DNA from: Xylogone sp. PMI_703
Taxonomy: Eukaryota; Ascomycota; Leotiomycetes
DNA: 64,000 nt
Assembly (NCBI GenBank): GCA_021399445.1
Contig: JAJTUQ010000003.1
Span: 4,898,001 to 4,962,000, forward strand
Direction: 5' to 3'
Shown here: positions 1 to 11,818 of the stretch, piece after piece
Layout of the letters: each line of letters opens with the position of its first letter
Numbering within the stretch: position 1 is the first letter of the stretch
The notes under the pieces: model-generated
The model's database searches: none
What the model was told of the DNA's origin: nothing
Seen by the model: only the letters and a program-made list of their open reading frames with translations
Position numbers and translations under genes: made by a program

Positions 1-2945
1 CTTTGGTTGATGTTGAGCGCGAGTGTGGAGGGCCTAGGTTGCTGGAGGTAGAGGCAAGTGGTCGAGCTAGGAAAGCGGATCGCACTGTGACCGGCCTATG
101 TGGTCTTAGAGCTCGAGCTGTAGCCCGTGGAAGGGGTCTCAATGTGCCCCTCATGGCTCTGGCGCTCTTTCTCACTATATATAGTGAGCAGCGAATGGGG
201 AAGGCTAACTCCAACTGCGGCAGAAAAGCAAAGGACTCGATGCTTAGACGGCGTGGCGTAACTGTGAGTGGGTACGATACTATTATTCGATGGAGATATA
301 TGGAGGAATGGAGGAGAGAGGTATGGATCAGGACTAATTACCGCCCGGTGGTTGACAGGCTCTTAGAGGCCTAGAAGCAGCAGCAATGGAGCTGCCGGCG
401 ACCACGCAGCCCTTTTGTACGGGGCTCAAGAAGTCTGGGCCCGGTGGAGAGTGATGGATCGATGCTATTCGCGCACCAGAGAGAGTTCCGGAAGGAGAGT
501 CTTGAGCTAGCCAGTCAGGGCAGGCCGGGCAATGAGTCTTTGTTGGGGGTTTTTTGTGGATATAATTCAGAGAATCGATGTCTTTCACGGCCAAGCAGTA
601 AAGCAACTGTGCTCTGTGGCTTCTTGTCTTGCGTGAGGACTGTTCGTCATAGCCATTGACGCAGCGATGCCGGCACCCATTGCAGCCAAGCCAGTGAGGG
701 GCAAGAGCTTCCTGAGCTGTTGCGGGGTTCTCTTTATGGTTTAGTATTTGGAAACTGTACCCGCCCATCTTCCCATCTCGTGTGCACATTATCTTCCTTC
801 CCTCGGGCATCCACTTCGCCATGAATAGCCTCGACCTGCCCTTGACGGAAGGGGCGAGACCGTCCTTGATGGAGTTCATCCAGTCTCGCGTGCAGCTACG
901 AGGCCAATGGCATGATCTGGACGTCGAGGCAAGGAGGCAGCTTCATTTCCTGAGCTTGGTACTGGCGGCAATTGGGCCCGGCTGGGCGCAAGAATGGGGT
1001 TACAAAGGCTGCGAAGGAGATCACATCGCATCACGCATTCGCATTGCTTCACCAGCAGCAATGAGAAGAGAAGGAGAATAAGTGGAGAGCGAAAGCAGAA
1101 CGATAGATGGCGCAGAAAGAGAGTATTGACAGGACAGGAACCACCAAACTGTGGTAGGAACAGTTGTGCCTCGTGCCCCTCGAGCTGCTGTGGTGCCCCG
1201 CCCCCTCACTGCCGGATCCCTTACGCGCGCCTGGTACAGAGTGGTACTGTACTGTAATACCCCGCAAAAGGTGCACCTGCCGAGTCCGGCACGCAAAGTA
1301 CAGTGCTCGCCCACTGGCCCCGTCACGACTGTTCCTATTGACCGTTCGTGCCATTGAACCAGCGATTATCATCCTCTGGCGCTGCCTCACTCTCCAACTA
1401 CCGTGCTGCATGCTGGACAATCTCCCCGAGGAGTCGTCCCCCAGTCCTGTTCCGGCAATCCGCTCGGGCATGTGCCCAATCCAGCTTTCCGCGAGGCTCA
1501 ACGCTTCAACCGCAGTACAAGTGGTGGGCGCCATGTGATCCATGGCTTCTGCTTTGATGGAGACAGAGACATGGTAGCATAGCATTACAACTACACCAGT
1601 GACGCCCAAGTCGGTGCTGCTGGCCGCATGTATGAGATGGATGGGGTTGGTGCATCATCTCGTTTTGGTACCCCGGGAGATAGCCTATTGAGATAATCCG
1701 TCTGATGCTGCAGAGTCGGCAATCTCCACGGCCTTAGGGTTGCATTATGAAGATGAAAGGGGCGAGAAGTGACCTGTAGCTCTCGCCTGGCTCAGCAGTA
1801 CGGCAGTACCGTAGAAACCTCCGTCAACGGGATAGAGATGCGCGATCCCACCTTTCCTTTATCTAATCCGATCTCAAAGCCCAGCCCGTCTATACCGGCA
1901 CCGGGAAACTACTTTGGGCTTTTAGGAACGGCCGACGAGAATCTACTGGATCCGGAACCCCACCATTGTTGAAGCTTTAAAGAAATTGATTCTTAAGCAA
2001 ATAGTGGAGTGCAGGAGTGAGGGCTTGGAGGAATACAGTACGCAACAATCTCGGATTAGGTACGAGGGTAGTGTGCCTTAGCGATCTCATAGCGTAACAT
2101 TCCTGTGCTACTACGGTACAGTAATCAATAGTGACTTCTAGATTACCAAGTAGATCGGATCGCGGAGGATCAAGCAAGATCACACATCACTGATTGAATG
2201 GCGCATAGTTAATTTCACGAGAGAGACAGCCACACCAATCAACTCTTGGCTGTCTTTGTCAACTCTAGCCAATGACCATGGAACGGAACACTCTTGCTTC
2301 GTCGCTGGAGATGATCCCAAGCTGTAGCCTGTGCATGAAAACTGCAGTTCAGAATCTCTAGTCGAACTTAATTTGTTCAGGCGGTTTTTGGGTTGCTCAC
2401 GTGCTTAACTTATCCCAATAGCCTCGAAGAAGAGGAATGCCTAAACATAGCGATGCTGCATCTTGGTTTGGCATAATATTACGCGTACTCTGGATCTCAG
2501 AATAGCATCCAGACATGGTGCCGTTACATGGCCCTTCGAAGCAATGCACCATGGAAATTCTTGAATTGGATTTCATGGACATGATTGGTTTGTGAATATT
2601 AGCCAAATCACCAATTATAGAATAACTGGTATTCAAAGTGGTTATATGAAGTTATTTTTGATCCACTCATACCCGGCAAGTCTTGCCGCCAAGCAAATAC
2701 CACCTACAACGGAGCCAATTAAAGTCAACAGTACAGTATTGTTGACATCGAAGTGTTAAGTAGTAGCATGTTTAGCTTGATTCCATATGCTGGCGCAAAC
2801 TTGCGTAGCCAGACGACAAAAGAGCAATCACCCCAGGCCTTATCCACGCATCAACCCAATTGAAGAGAGGCACCAAACAAGGAAATTAATTGTTCCAAAT
2901 ATGGACATTGGGATCGCTGACAACACCACCAACCCTACATCAAAA
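1..2945. other. Intergenic, no supported gene
   Basis: Mixed-composition DNA with overlapping open frames on both strands (for example 334-879 and 1049-1609 on the minus strand). None has a recognisable domain, signal peptide or convincing splice structure, and the frames shadow one another. From about 1.7 kb onward the DNA becomes more AT-rich. It may hold the promoter of a gene lying left of the window. I see nothing further in it. Confidence 0.5.
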
Positions 2946-4869
2946 TCAGTAACTTTGCTTTTGAATGGCTGAGCAATGGAAGCAGGGCTCCATACCAAAG
3001 AACCCTCCACGTCTTGTAATCGTGCTCCACAGCTCCGTCTTCATTATATGCTCGGCACCATCAAATGCCCAAGGACCAATGATACGGAATTTGGTATTGA
3101 AGTTGGCCCCCAGAGCCCAGGTGAGGAACATCTTAGGTCCTCGGGTGAGCATATACGCTGCAGATGGCGCTGATTCCATATCAACAGCCAGTTGGTACGC
3201 GTAATTCTCGTGATCGACACAATATTGGATACGATGATTTTTAGACTCCCGCATGCGCAGAAGGTAATGATCCTCTGGCTTGAGCTCATGAGGGAGCATG
3301 TTCAGCAGAGCTAGAACCCACAGCTGGGCCTGGAATTCAGCTAGAGGGGGAATAGCACCTATTGGCCCCAAACTTTATCAGACTACTACTCTCCACTACT
3401 TCTTTTCCAGAGACAAAGAAGATATCTTACCAAAACTAGGTCGAACAAAACCTATGAAACCAACGGTCTCGTCGCCAGATTGCCAGACGTTTCTTATATC
3501 TGCATCATCGGGTCGCGGATATGTCTCATCTAGAAACGGAAATTCTTGGCTGTACCCCGTAGCCATGACAAGAACATCAACTTTTCTCTTGACATTCCTC
3601 ATTCTCTCTGCTTCGGGGCGTCCGTTATCTATGAAATGGATGATGCCGTCCTTGTCAATATAGTCCGGCCATGGAGCAAGATCTATGACTCTTCCATTCG
3701 TCGGGGGAATAGGGACTTGTGCTATGCAGCGCCTGATGCGATGAAGCAAGGAGTTTGAACGGTATGGTGCACTGATATAAGGTATTGCCCTGTCGGACTT
3801 TGCGAAGAAAACTACTCAAGTGAGTCCGTGGCCCGGAAATGTAGCAATGTGGATCAGTTAATTGTTACTTACGATTTGCAGTATGATATTCCTTGTCCGG
3901 GAGCCCACCAACCCATTGATCTATACCGTACTTCGAGCCACCCACCAGCCACAGCGTATTTTTCACAAAGGCATCGTAATATGCCCATGGAAGCCAGGAC
4001 TTCTTCATGATGGGGTGTACATACATGGACTCGAATAAGCTTGCTGTACTTACATCTGTAGGAATAGGCTTGGGGCTTGGTTGGATGAAGCCGAGGAGAA
4101 CGGGATTTGGAACTCTGTATATCTCCTGTTAGTTCCAGCTCCCGAGCAAAAGACAAGTTCTACCTATCTTAGGACCACAGAGAAATCCATTTCGGTGGCA
4201 CAGTGTGACTGATGCAGTCGGCCAAGTTACTGCCAAGTGAGCCATGTCCATGCCTGTCTCGCCCACACCAAGGACGACAACATTGGTATCCTTGCCAAAT
4301 TGCTTTCTGGCTTTGAATTCCGAGGAGTGCAGCACTTTTGGAACATTTTCAATACCCTTGATGGGGACTGTATGTGGAACGACGTGAAGGCCCGTGCATA
4401 TGGCGACCGCATCGCACTCCCAATCCTCCTTGCTACCATCCGGTCTCGTTAAAGAAACGATATGGCCTCCTCTTTCACGACGTTGTAGCTTGGTAACTTT
4501 AGTACGTAACTCTATATATCTCCACAAGTCAAACTGCTTGCAGTATCTTTCCAGGTAGACTACGTATTCAGAAATTGGGAGAAAATCCGGGTCGCTTGGA
4601 GATGGACGAAGGTCTGAGAAGGTAGTCAGGTACTTGGAGGAGACTTGCTATATTGAGAATCAGTACTTATATTCCAATGATATCAGTTATGTGCTTAATC
4701 TAACCTCTGAGTCTTCATAACTTCGATATCGAAATGTACCACCAATGTCATCCTGGGCTTCGAACAGACGAACTTCAATAGGCTTGGTAGGCAGGAACTT
4801 GCGTGCTTGAATCAGGTATTTCAGGGTAACGAGTCCACCAGCACCACCTCCAATAATAGCAACCTTCAT
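2946..4869 (-). CDS. Flavin-containing monooxygenase (FMO family), 5 exons, 560 aa
   Basis: Exons in transcription order: 4869-4705, 4647-4164, 4112-3873, 3811-3431, 3358-2946. All introns (51-72 nt) are GT-AG and the phases close to 561 codons with the stop. The N-terminus carries a Rossmann FAD motif (VAIIGGGAGGL, residues 3-13) and an acidic strand-end (RLFEAQDDIGG). A second dinucleotide-binding motif (VVLGVGETGMDMA) in exon 2 suits NADPH. The C-terminal third holds VDVLVMATGY, the FMO ATG-type motif. Family members oxygenate nucleophilic N or S atoms or act as Baeyer-Villiger enzymes, using FAD and NADPH; the substrate cannot be read from sequence. The third exon begins at an acceptor ending CAGAG; the nearer ACAG would shift the frame. 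It stands alone with no obvious pathway partner. Confidence 0.9.
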
Positions 4870-7157
4870 TTTTAATATACGAAAGATTTATATTGAAAAT
4901 AAACTTCTCGTAACTAGATCTCCCTGAGGGTACGAGTTCTTTAAACCGTCGCTATATAGCATCACATCGGGCCATTGTAACAGTACCATGGGTCTCTCAA
5001 ATACGGGGGAACAAAGAAATTGATAACACTATCAAACAATCCCGGTCATCGCAACATCTACGAAATCGATAAGAAATGACAATCTTTGTAAGCTTACTGT
5101 TCCCTACCGCGGCCTGACCACTTGTTGGTTCCCATCTGGTAACTAAACGCTATAGCGCCATTCAGCCCCGCGCGTCACCTATGGAACGCTAACCACTTCT
5201 GGGTTTATTATCACCATTAGTTAGGCTCTAGATCATGTCGACTTGGAGATCTGGGGACTAGCTTATCGTGCCGTGGCCCGCTGATTACTTAGTCCGGCAC
5301 AGGGCTGCAGCTGAGTGCATCGTAACTGGTGCGAATGGCTTCAACTTGACGCCGACCCCACCGCGCCTCCTCTCACTACTATATACTCGATTTGTACGTT
5401 TGGCCGAGACAGCATGGATTAGACGCTAGTGAATTCCACCCATAGAGCCGCTCTACCACCAGAGCCAGTGATGGTGGGCAAAGCTGCTAGAAGTGAGCGT
5501 AAGAATACGAAACCATCATCTTGTGCCAAGGATTGTCCATAAGCGTACAATGACCCAAGTGGACGGAATGCCCTGGTACTAAGAAAAGGAATAGTGAGCT
5601 CGATGAAGATGACAGCCTACGAGCCGTGCTTATCCCCCCAATACATTTGCCACACAGTGATGGAGGCCATCACAGTCGTACAGTACCATATCCAGTATAT
5701 CACCGGATCTAACCCGGGGAGTCATGGGATGTTACCCACCTTATTAGCATAATGCTGATAGCCTTTTGAGCAAACACGTTTGCCGACTGCAACTCTTCAT
5801 TCCTGGAAAGATTTGATATCATCATGGGATTTTAATTAAGAGTGCGGGGAAACAGATATGATAACTGTAACCATGGAAGAATAACTTGGTACGCCACTAT
5901 CGTAATTAGTACAACCGTAGCAATAGAACTAGGTGATAATTAGCCTCCATTCTATCAAATGAACAAAGAGTCTTACTCAACCCCTGTCATCACGGCCGCG
6001 CAATCCAGCTGATGACCAATCTGTCATCTTCGTAATACCGAGAAAATATTTTGTGGTCCCGATGCCGAGAACCGGTAGATTGCCCGTGGTAGATGGCGAT
6101 TGTGTAGACCCCGTAATGTCGCCGATATTGCCTTTTCGGTCTCGAGCTTCCTATCAAAAGAGAACCATAGGCTTGCCAGATTCGGCCAGTTGCAAATCTA
6201 GGATTAGGGTTAAAACATTAATCAGTGGCGAATAGGGAAGAGATAGAAGAGAAGGGTCCTTACCTAGACATAGCAATATGTCTGTGCGGCCATAGTAAAT
6301 AAGTAGCAAGGATTTTCATTTGGAAAAGGTAATGTAAGCCACAGTATCGGGAGGATGGGTTGTACAAAGTGAAGGAAGGCGCACGTTAGAATCAGAAGCT
6401 AAAGGCGGGGCGGAGTATTGGTTACTCCGGCCACCTAATTACTCTGGTCTATATCAGGGCACATATTCGAGTATATATATGGCCATACTTGACTACTATT
6501 CTAGAGCTCAATTCAGAAGTTCAATAGTTAAATAAATGCTATGATACATTACTATTTGCTATAACCTTTCCAATAACCCAAAAATGCGGCTGGAACATGA
6601 CAACCATGGGTATACAAGGAGGATATAGCGATGTAACGATATACCATAGCTAAAGCCAAAAGATATAAAGCATGTTGATCTCTGGCTTCCTATTTATAGG
6701 CAGGAGTCATTGCCTTTTAGAGTCGTAGCACTTATGGTAGCTATTGTAGCTGTATGCTAGTAAAGCCATGCCTGCCCGCTTCCCCTGCCATATCGATATT
6801 CGGCTCTCTGATATAGGGAGTCCACTTTAAAGTACACCATTGGTCACTTTGCTATTAAGAAAACTCCACCCAAACTTAAGTTATGACTGACTTACCCGAT
6901 AAACGATAGTCCAGGTAGGAATGGTTGCATCATCTAGAAGAGTCCAACAAATCACTCTGCTGCTGGTCATGACTCTGTACCCGAACTTATCCCAACACTG
7001 GGGCAACTACTTCGAATCTGATCAATGCGAAATGTGAGTGAGCAGTGATATACAATGCAGAGCAGCGGTGCGGCGTCTATGGGAAGCTTATCTTTCGAGA
7101 TCTTTTGAGACAGAGGCCAACTATGGAAGCCGAAAACTGTAAAACCCAATACAGATA

Positions 7158-7651
7158 TATATGTTCTAACCCATACACCAACACGAGCATTTACGTATGG
7201 GCTAGCCTACTCACCAATCTTTGAAGTTGATTAGCGAATTGATAGCCCATAGGCCAATATAGCTCGTACTCGCACTCTCAACATAGTTGCAAACTGTAAG
7301 CTACAGGCTGCAGCACACTCAACTATTATAATAGCCTATAACTACAGTATGCTCAACTATTATAGTACACTTAACTTTATTATAGCCTATAATTACAGCA
7401 CACTTAGTTATTATAATAGCCTACAATCACAGCGTACCTGCTCACCATAATAACCTATAAATATAGCAAACTTAATAAGAACCACTATAACCCACTCAGG
7501 CTATAAGCTCTAAGCTTTCAGCCTTATTAAACTCGGTAACTCAGTGACTGTACAACGATAACTATACTCGATCATACAATTAGTAGTAAATTGGCGTACG
7601 GGCTAGTCCATTCAGGAACCGAATATATTTACGTATGGGCCAGAACATATA
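7158..7651. mobile_element. Candidate MITE (non-autonomous DNA transposon), about 494 bp
   Basis: The ends form an imperfect terminal inverted repeat: TATATGTTCTAACCCATAC at 7158-7176 and its inverse at 7633-7651, matching at 17 of 19 positions. TA dinucleotides abut both ends, which would fit TA-target insertion of the Tc1/mariner kind. A subterminal GTATGGGCTAG at 7195-7205 and a GTACGGGCTAG-like copy near 7597 repeat part of the terminal motif. No transposase ORF is inside, so it could only move in trans. The inner part carries the degenerate tandem repeat at 7305-7500. The same end motif recurs at 32410-32457. Element identity is inferred from structure only. Confidence 0.55.
7305..7500. 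repeat. Degenerate AT-rich tandem repeat
   Basis: A block built around CTCAACTATTATAATAGCC and TATAACTACAGYA-type segments recurs about four times with substitutions and small indels, at roughly 50-55 bp spacing. Copies decay toward the right end. It lies inside the candidate MITE and has no coding capacity. Confidence 0.6.
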
Positions 7652-8527
7652 GTATCTTAGGGGATCTTCATAGACAAGACGTTAAGTACAACTAGACGAT
7701 GTTAGTCTAGAGAATGTAATGAGAAAATCTTTGACAGTGTTTAAAGAGAGACCCCTCTAAAAAACGAAATCAAAAAAGGGTTTAAAATGCCTACAGACGA
7801 ACAAAAGCAAAGCTAGAACAAGGCTAGGAACGATAACAGAGAAAGAGGTAAAGTCCTTAAACAAGCACTTGAACTTCGATAACATATATACAATAATATT
7901 GCAAAATCAACAGGTGGCTAGCATCGGGGGCATATTCCCAATTTTCTACTCAATTAGAGCGTAAGGCCTCCGATATTTCCCTTGATTAGAAGCCTAAAAC
8001 CAGTTCATAGAGGTGTGACGCGTATTAGGGTTCAACTCCTAAAGTTTCTCGCTCCCGGTGGCAGAGCACCTCCTTCAATGAACTGAACAAGTACATGCGG
8101 GATATATATTGTCACTATCATTCTACCACGTATGTTTTACGCAAAAAGGCATATAAACTTTCAATAGAAGATCACAAATAAAGGAGTATATGGCTCTTCC
8201 ATCGGCTAGCAAGGACAACCAATCCGGTCATTACAACTACGATCATGGAGCGATTTATCAATATTCGCTTTAAATTTGTCAGGTATAAGTGATTTATCAG
8301 GCGTGATCGATTTTACTGGCACTTGCGCTTATTTTCTTTATGCCTTTTTCAGATAAAATTTTCCTAGGGGTGGCAACTTCGTAAAAATATAAGATATTCA
8401 CGCAAAAGTGCATATAACTGCCTACAAATAGAGATGAATCGTTTCTTCATTTAACTTTTGAACTTGTACTAGTTAACTAGCTATTCTTAACCCTTCAAGA
8501 CCCCTGGGGACCTCTGACTTGTAGGAT

Positions 8528-10226
8528 TTAAGCAGATGTAGCCAGGCAAGAGCAAGCACTGGAAATCCTGGAAGGATTGGCCTGGCAGTTGTCCAAGTAA
8601 GATGGGATGGAGACTGTAGGCGCAGCAGTGTATGTAGCACAGAACTCGGTGAAGCTGGCAGAGCCACGAATGGCAGCTCGGAGACAGTTGTCGTGGGCAC
8701 AGTTAGGGGCAATAGCACCCGTGGTGGTACTGGCAGCGGTTGTAGTGACAGTGGAAAGGGTGGTGGTAGTGGTTGGGAAGACAGTGGTAGGAATGATGCT
8801 TGGGTCAGCAAAGGTGACAGCGGTTGGAAGAGCAGAGATAGCATCGCTTCGAGACTTGGTCTGGATCAAGTGGTCGAAAGATGGAGCCCACTCAACACGG
8901 GGGGTGAATGGCTCAAAGTCCCAGAGATAACCAAGAGTGCGAAGAACGGAGCTGGCACAGTAAGAGACAGTCTCGCCAAAGGAGTTGGTACCGAATTGCT
9001 CAACTGCACCCTGTTCAATCCATGGGGAGATGAGCCAAGTTGGAACACGGCCACCAAGACGGTCAAAGTTGTAAGTATAGGTAACGCCGTTGGGAGCAGC
9101 CTCAGAATAAGAAAGATTGTCAGGACGAGGAGCAAGTGGGGGAGCAACGTGGTCGTGGAAACCACCAGTCTCATCAAAGGTAATGATGAAAAGAGAGTTC
9201 TCCCACTGAGGACCAGCACGAAGAGAATCGTAGACCTTCTTGATGAAAGCCTCACCGTCGGAGACCAAACCACTGTCGTGCATAGAAGTAGTGCCAACAC
9301 CACAGCAAGATGGGTTAAGGTAAGAGAAGGTTGGGAGGTTTCCAGCTACAGCATCAGTGTAGAACTGGGTCATGGGGACAACCAAACCGGAGTTGTTGGT
9401 GGCTTGAGTCCAGGTATAAGCCTTAGCCTCAGGACCAGTTCCACCGGCAGTATCCCAGTAGTTCTTCCAAGTATTGCCAGATTCAGTCACCGCCTGGAAG
9501 ATTGAGGTAAAGTTGAATCCGTAGTTATAGTCGGTGCCGAGGTTCTTGCCGTGACCGTGGGAGCTACCGGATGTAAGAGCCAAACGGTTGGGATCAGTTG
9601 GCTAGAAATATACAGTCAGTCACACAGTTGCAGGATAAGTTATCTAAAGAATTTCAAAGACTTACGCCGGCAAGATCAGAGTGCCAGTGGTTGAAAGTCA
9701 AGAAGTTCTCAACAAGGGAAGTCAAGACGGGGACTTGATCCTCGGTGTAGTAGTTCATAACTTGAATAGCGAGAGCCGTAATATTGGCCTTGGAGCCGTA
9801 GTTGTGAATTTGCTCAGTAATGAAACCCAGGTTGTTTGGGACAAGAGCACCCGAAGCGATAGCAGCGTTATCGGGAGTGAACTCGCCGTAGAATTCCATG
9901 TTGTTACCAGTGACAGCATGGCTGGGGTCGTTGGCAACAGAGTCGAAGTCCTTGGGCTCAGAGCAGAAAGAACCAGCGCTGGGATCAGAGATGTTGTAAG
10001 GGTTGCAGTAAGGACCATTGTTAATGGGGTTCTCAATGCCCTTGTGTGTCTGACCACCTAAAAGGTTGTCGACAGAGCGGTTCTCCATGCACAGAAAGAT
10101 GACATTCTTGATCTTGTCCTTCAGGTTCTGGATGGAAGCGGGTGAACCTGGTGTAAGTGGCTGGGCCGAGGCGGCAGCGGCAAAAGCCAGCATGCCAATG
10201 AAAGCAGCGGAACGCATCTTGAACAA
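8528..10226 (-). CDS. Secreted phosphoesterase, phospholipase C / acid phosphatase family, 544 aa
   Basis: Two exons, 10226-9666 and 9601-8528, separated by a 64-nt phase-0 intron (GTAAG...CTAG). The N-terminus (MFKMRSAAFIGMLAFAAAAS) is a signal peptide, so the protein should be secreted. The family metal/catalytic signatures are visible: FLCMENRSVDNLLGG near residue 44, the segment SDLAG-PTDPNRLALTSGSS across the splice junction, and FDETGGFHDHVAPP in the second exon. These match the bacterial-type phosphoesterase family (non-hemolytic phospholipase C and related acid phosphatases), which hydrolyse phosphoester bonds. A Thr-rich linker is followed by a C-terminal tail of about 58 residues with six cysteines, probably disulfide-bonded. 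Phospholipase and phosphatase cannot be told apart by eye. Confidence 0.92.
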
Positions 10227-11818
10227 TTGGCTTGTGAAAAGAGCAGATTGTCAAATTGAGGATTGAGATTGACCTGGCCTTGCTGGGTTGGAGAGTGGAA
10301 GGGGTTGTTGGTGAAGCGCGGAAAGTCTTATTTATACCTTCTCGCAGCTACACGTGGGCTCACCAACCCGTCCAATCGAACAGTAGGATTTTCCAATCGC
10401 ATACTCATGATAAGATTTTGCACGTTGTCGCAACGTGCGTTGTGCTGATACCGTGGATACATCATACAAGCATGTTGAGGTGCAGTGCGCACAGACAGCT
10501 CCACCATGAAGCTTGGTTCCTGAGCTTCCCTCTTAAGCCATTCAAGGCACCAGGGACCCAATACATGCTGATGCCATGCACGTCGAGAAGCAGCGTGCTG
10601 CACTATTGAGTTTGTGCAGCTTCGAGAAGCTCTTAGTTACATGCTTACTGTTCTGTAGGACGAGGCTCAGGGTACGCAGAACCAATCGCACAGCGATTCT
10701 TTCCACGTGATCCGCGGGAAGCAATGCGTAAGTGGGATGAGAAGCATTCCAAGCAAGTACGCCCAATTGCTTTGCTGGAGCTTGCTGGAGCTTCGCTGCA
10801 AGGTTGAGCTTGGCTCGAGGTTGGTCCCTGAAAGCTTAGCTACCCATGGCACCCAGGGCCAATCGCGTCTTGATGCTATACACATGCCCTACACACGCCG
10901 TGCCGTCGGGAAGTAGTGTGCCGAGTTTTGTGTGCTATACGACTTGCCCTTATGCCAGTCGGGTCCGAGAAGTAGGGATGCGGTTGCTCTGCCGCAACGT
11001 TGAGGCAATTCCTGTCGAGTTCCTGGAGCTGTACAGGGAATACTGCGGCACATGTGCGCCAATCAGAGTAGTATAAATGAGCACGAAGCCACCAGGTTGT
11101 TTTCTAGACGGGGGCTTGGAAGGTTAACTCAGTTAGACGAAGGTTATTAAGAGCCACACCTTGCTATAACGGGTCTATTATAGCCAGCCGACATTCCCGG
11201 ATGAGTTACTTGGTAAGAGCCATTCTCTGCTCGGAAGGTGGTATTGGTATGAGTACACGGGTAAATGCTACTCCCGTGAGGGACAACACAACATTACTAT
11301 GAATGCGAACTTCAATTGTGTCGGACAAAAGCTCCTGTTCAAGAGTAAAGTAAAGGCTATACAGTACATAGACATAGATTATACTATAGAGGCTTATGGA
11401 CTTTAGGGTCCAATCCTATAACTGATCCATTTCTAATACCAAAACATCAGCAGCGTACTGAGAAGCTTTCCTTTCGACAGCGACTAGAGACAAAGTAGGA
11501 TATTGTACGATGATTGCCTACTAATAACCAAAATTAGATATGATGTGGCATGTTATGTAGATAAATAGAATGCGATTTTACAAACTGTGCGCTATTCTAC
11601 AATCTAGCCTTAGACAATCAGCTACACTTCCACGCTTCAGTAGAATTACGACCACGACAGGGCCCCTACATTCGCCCTGGAGATGCCGATTCTTTCTATA
11701 TTTTGGGGGTTTAAAGATTAATTAATCTATACCCTGTTCACGGCTGCAAGTTACCTTATTTACACTGCTAGTTGACTAACCCTGTCACGATCCTTGACCA
11801 GGCGAAGGGTCCGATCTT
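10227..11818. other. Intergenic
   Basis: The first 150 bp hold the phosphoesterase promoter. The remaining 1.4 kb has only short overlapping frames without recognisable domains. GC content falls after about 11.1 kb. The right end would contain the alcohol dehydrogenase 3' untranslated region and terminator. Nothing else is seen. Confidence 0.5.
10329..10336 (-). promoter_or_regulatory. TATA-like element upstream of the phosphoesterase
   Basis: TATAAATA on the minus strand, about 100 bp before the start codon at 10226, at a plausible core-promoter distance. Confidence 0.45.

Larger units (their letters stand above)
4870..8527. other. AT-rich intergenic region
   Basis: About 3.7 kb with many stops in all frames and no protein-like ORF above about 60 residues. 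It contains a candidate non-autonomous transposon at 7158-7651, listed separately. Runs of TATA-like sequence and short inverted pairs are frequent, as expected of a decayed repeat island. The first few hundred bases would contain the FMO promoter. Confidence 0.6.

Noticed and set aside
334..879. 181-aa minus-strand frame
   Set aside because: Low-information sequence with no domain, overlapped by other frames in both directions.
4113..4163. Apparent frameshift in the monooxygenase at the second intron
   Set aside because: Using the acceptor CAGAG instead of ACAG restores the frame exactly (GPKI then VPNPVLLGF).
7305..7500. Possible CRISPR-like array
   Set aside because: Repeats are degenerate, of unequal spacing, without unique spacers, and the genome is eukaryotic. 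A tandem AT-rich repeat within a transposon-like element explains it better.
8020..8060. tRNA-like T-loop (GGGTTCAACTCC)
   Set aside because: No matching acceptor stem, D-arm or anticodon arm could be placed around it.
8693..9505. 270-aa plus-strand open frame
   Set aside because: It is antisense to the phosphoesterase, whose motifs, signal peptide and intron are clear on the minus strand. The frame stays open because of the base composition of that gene.
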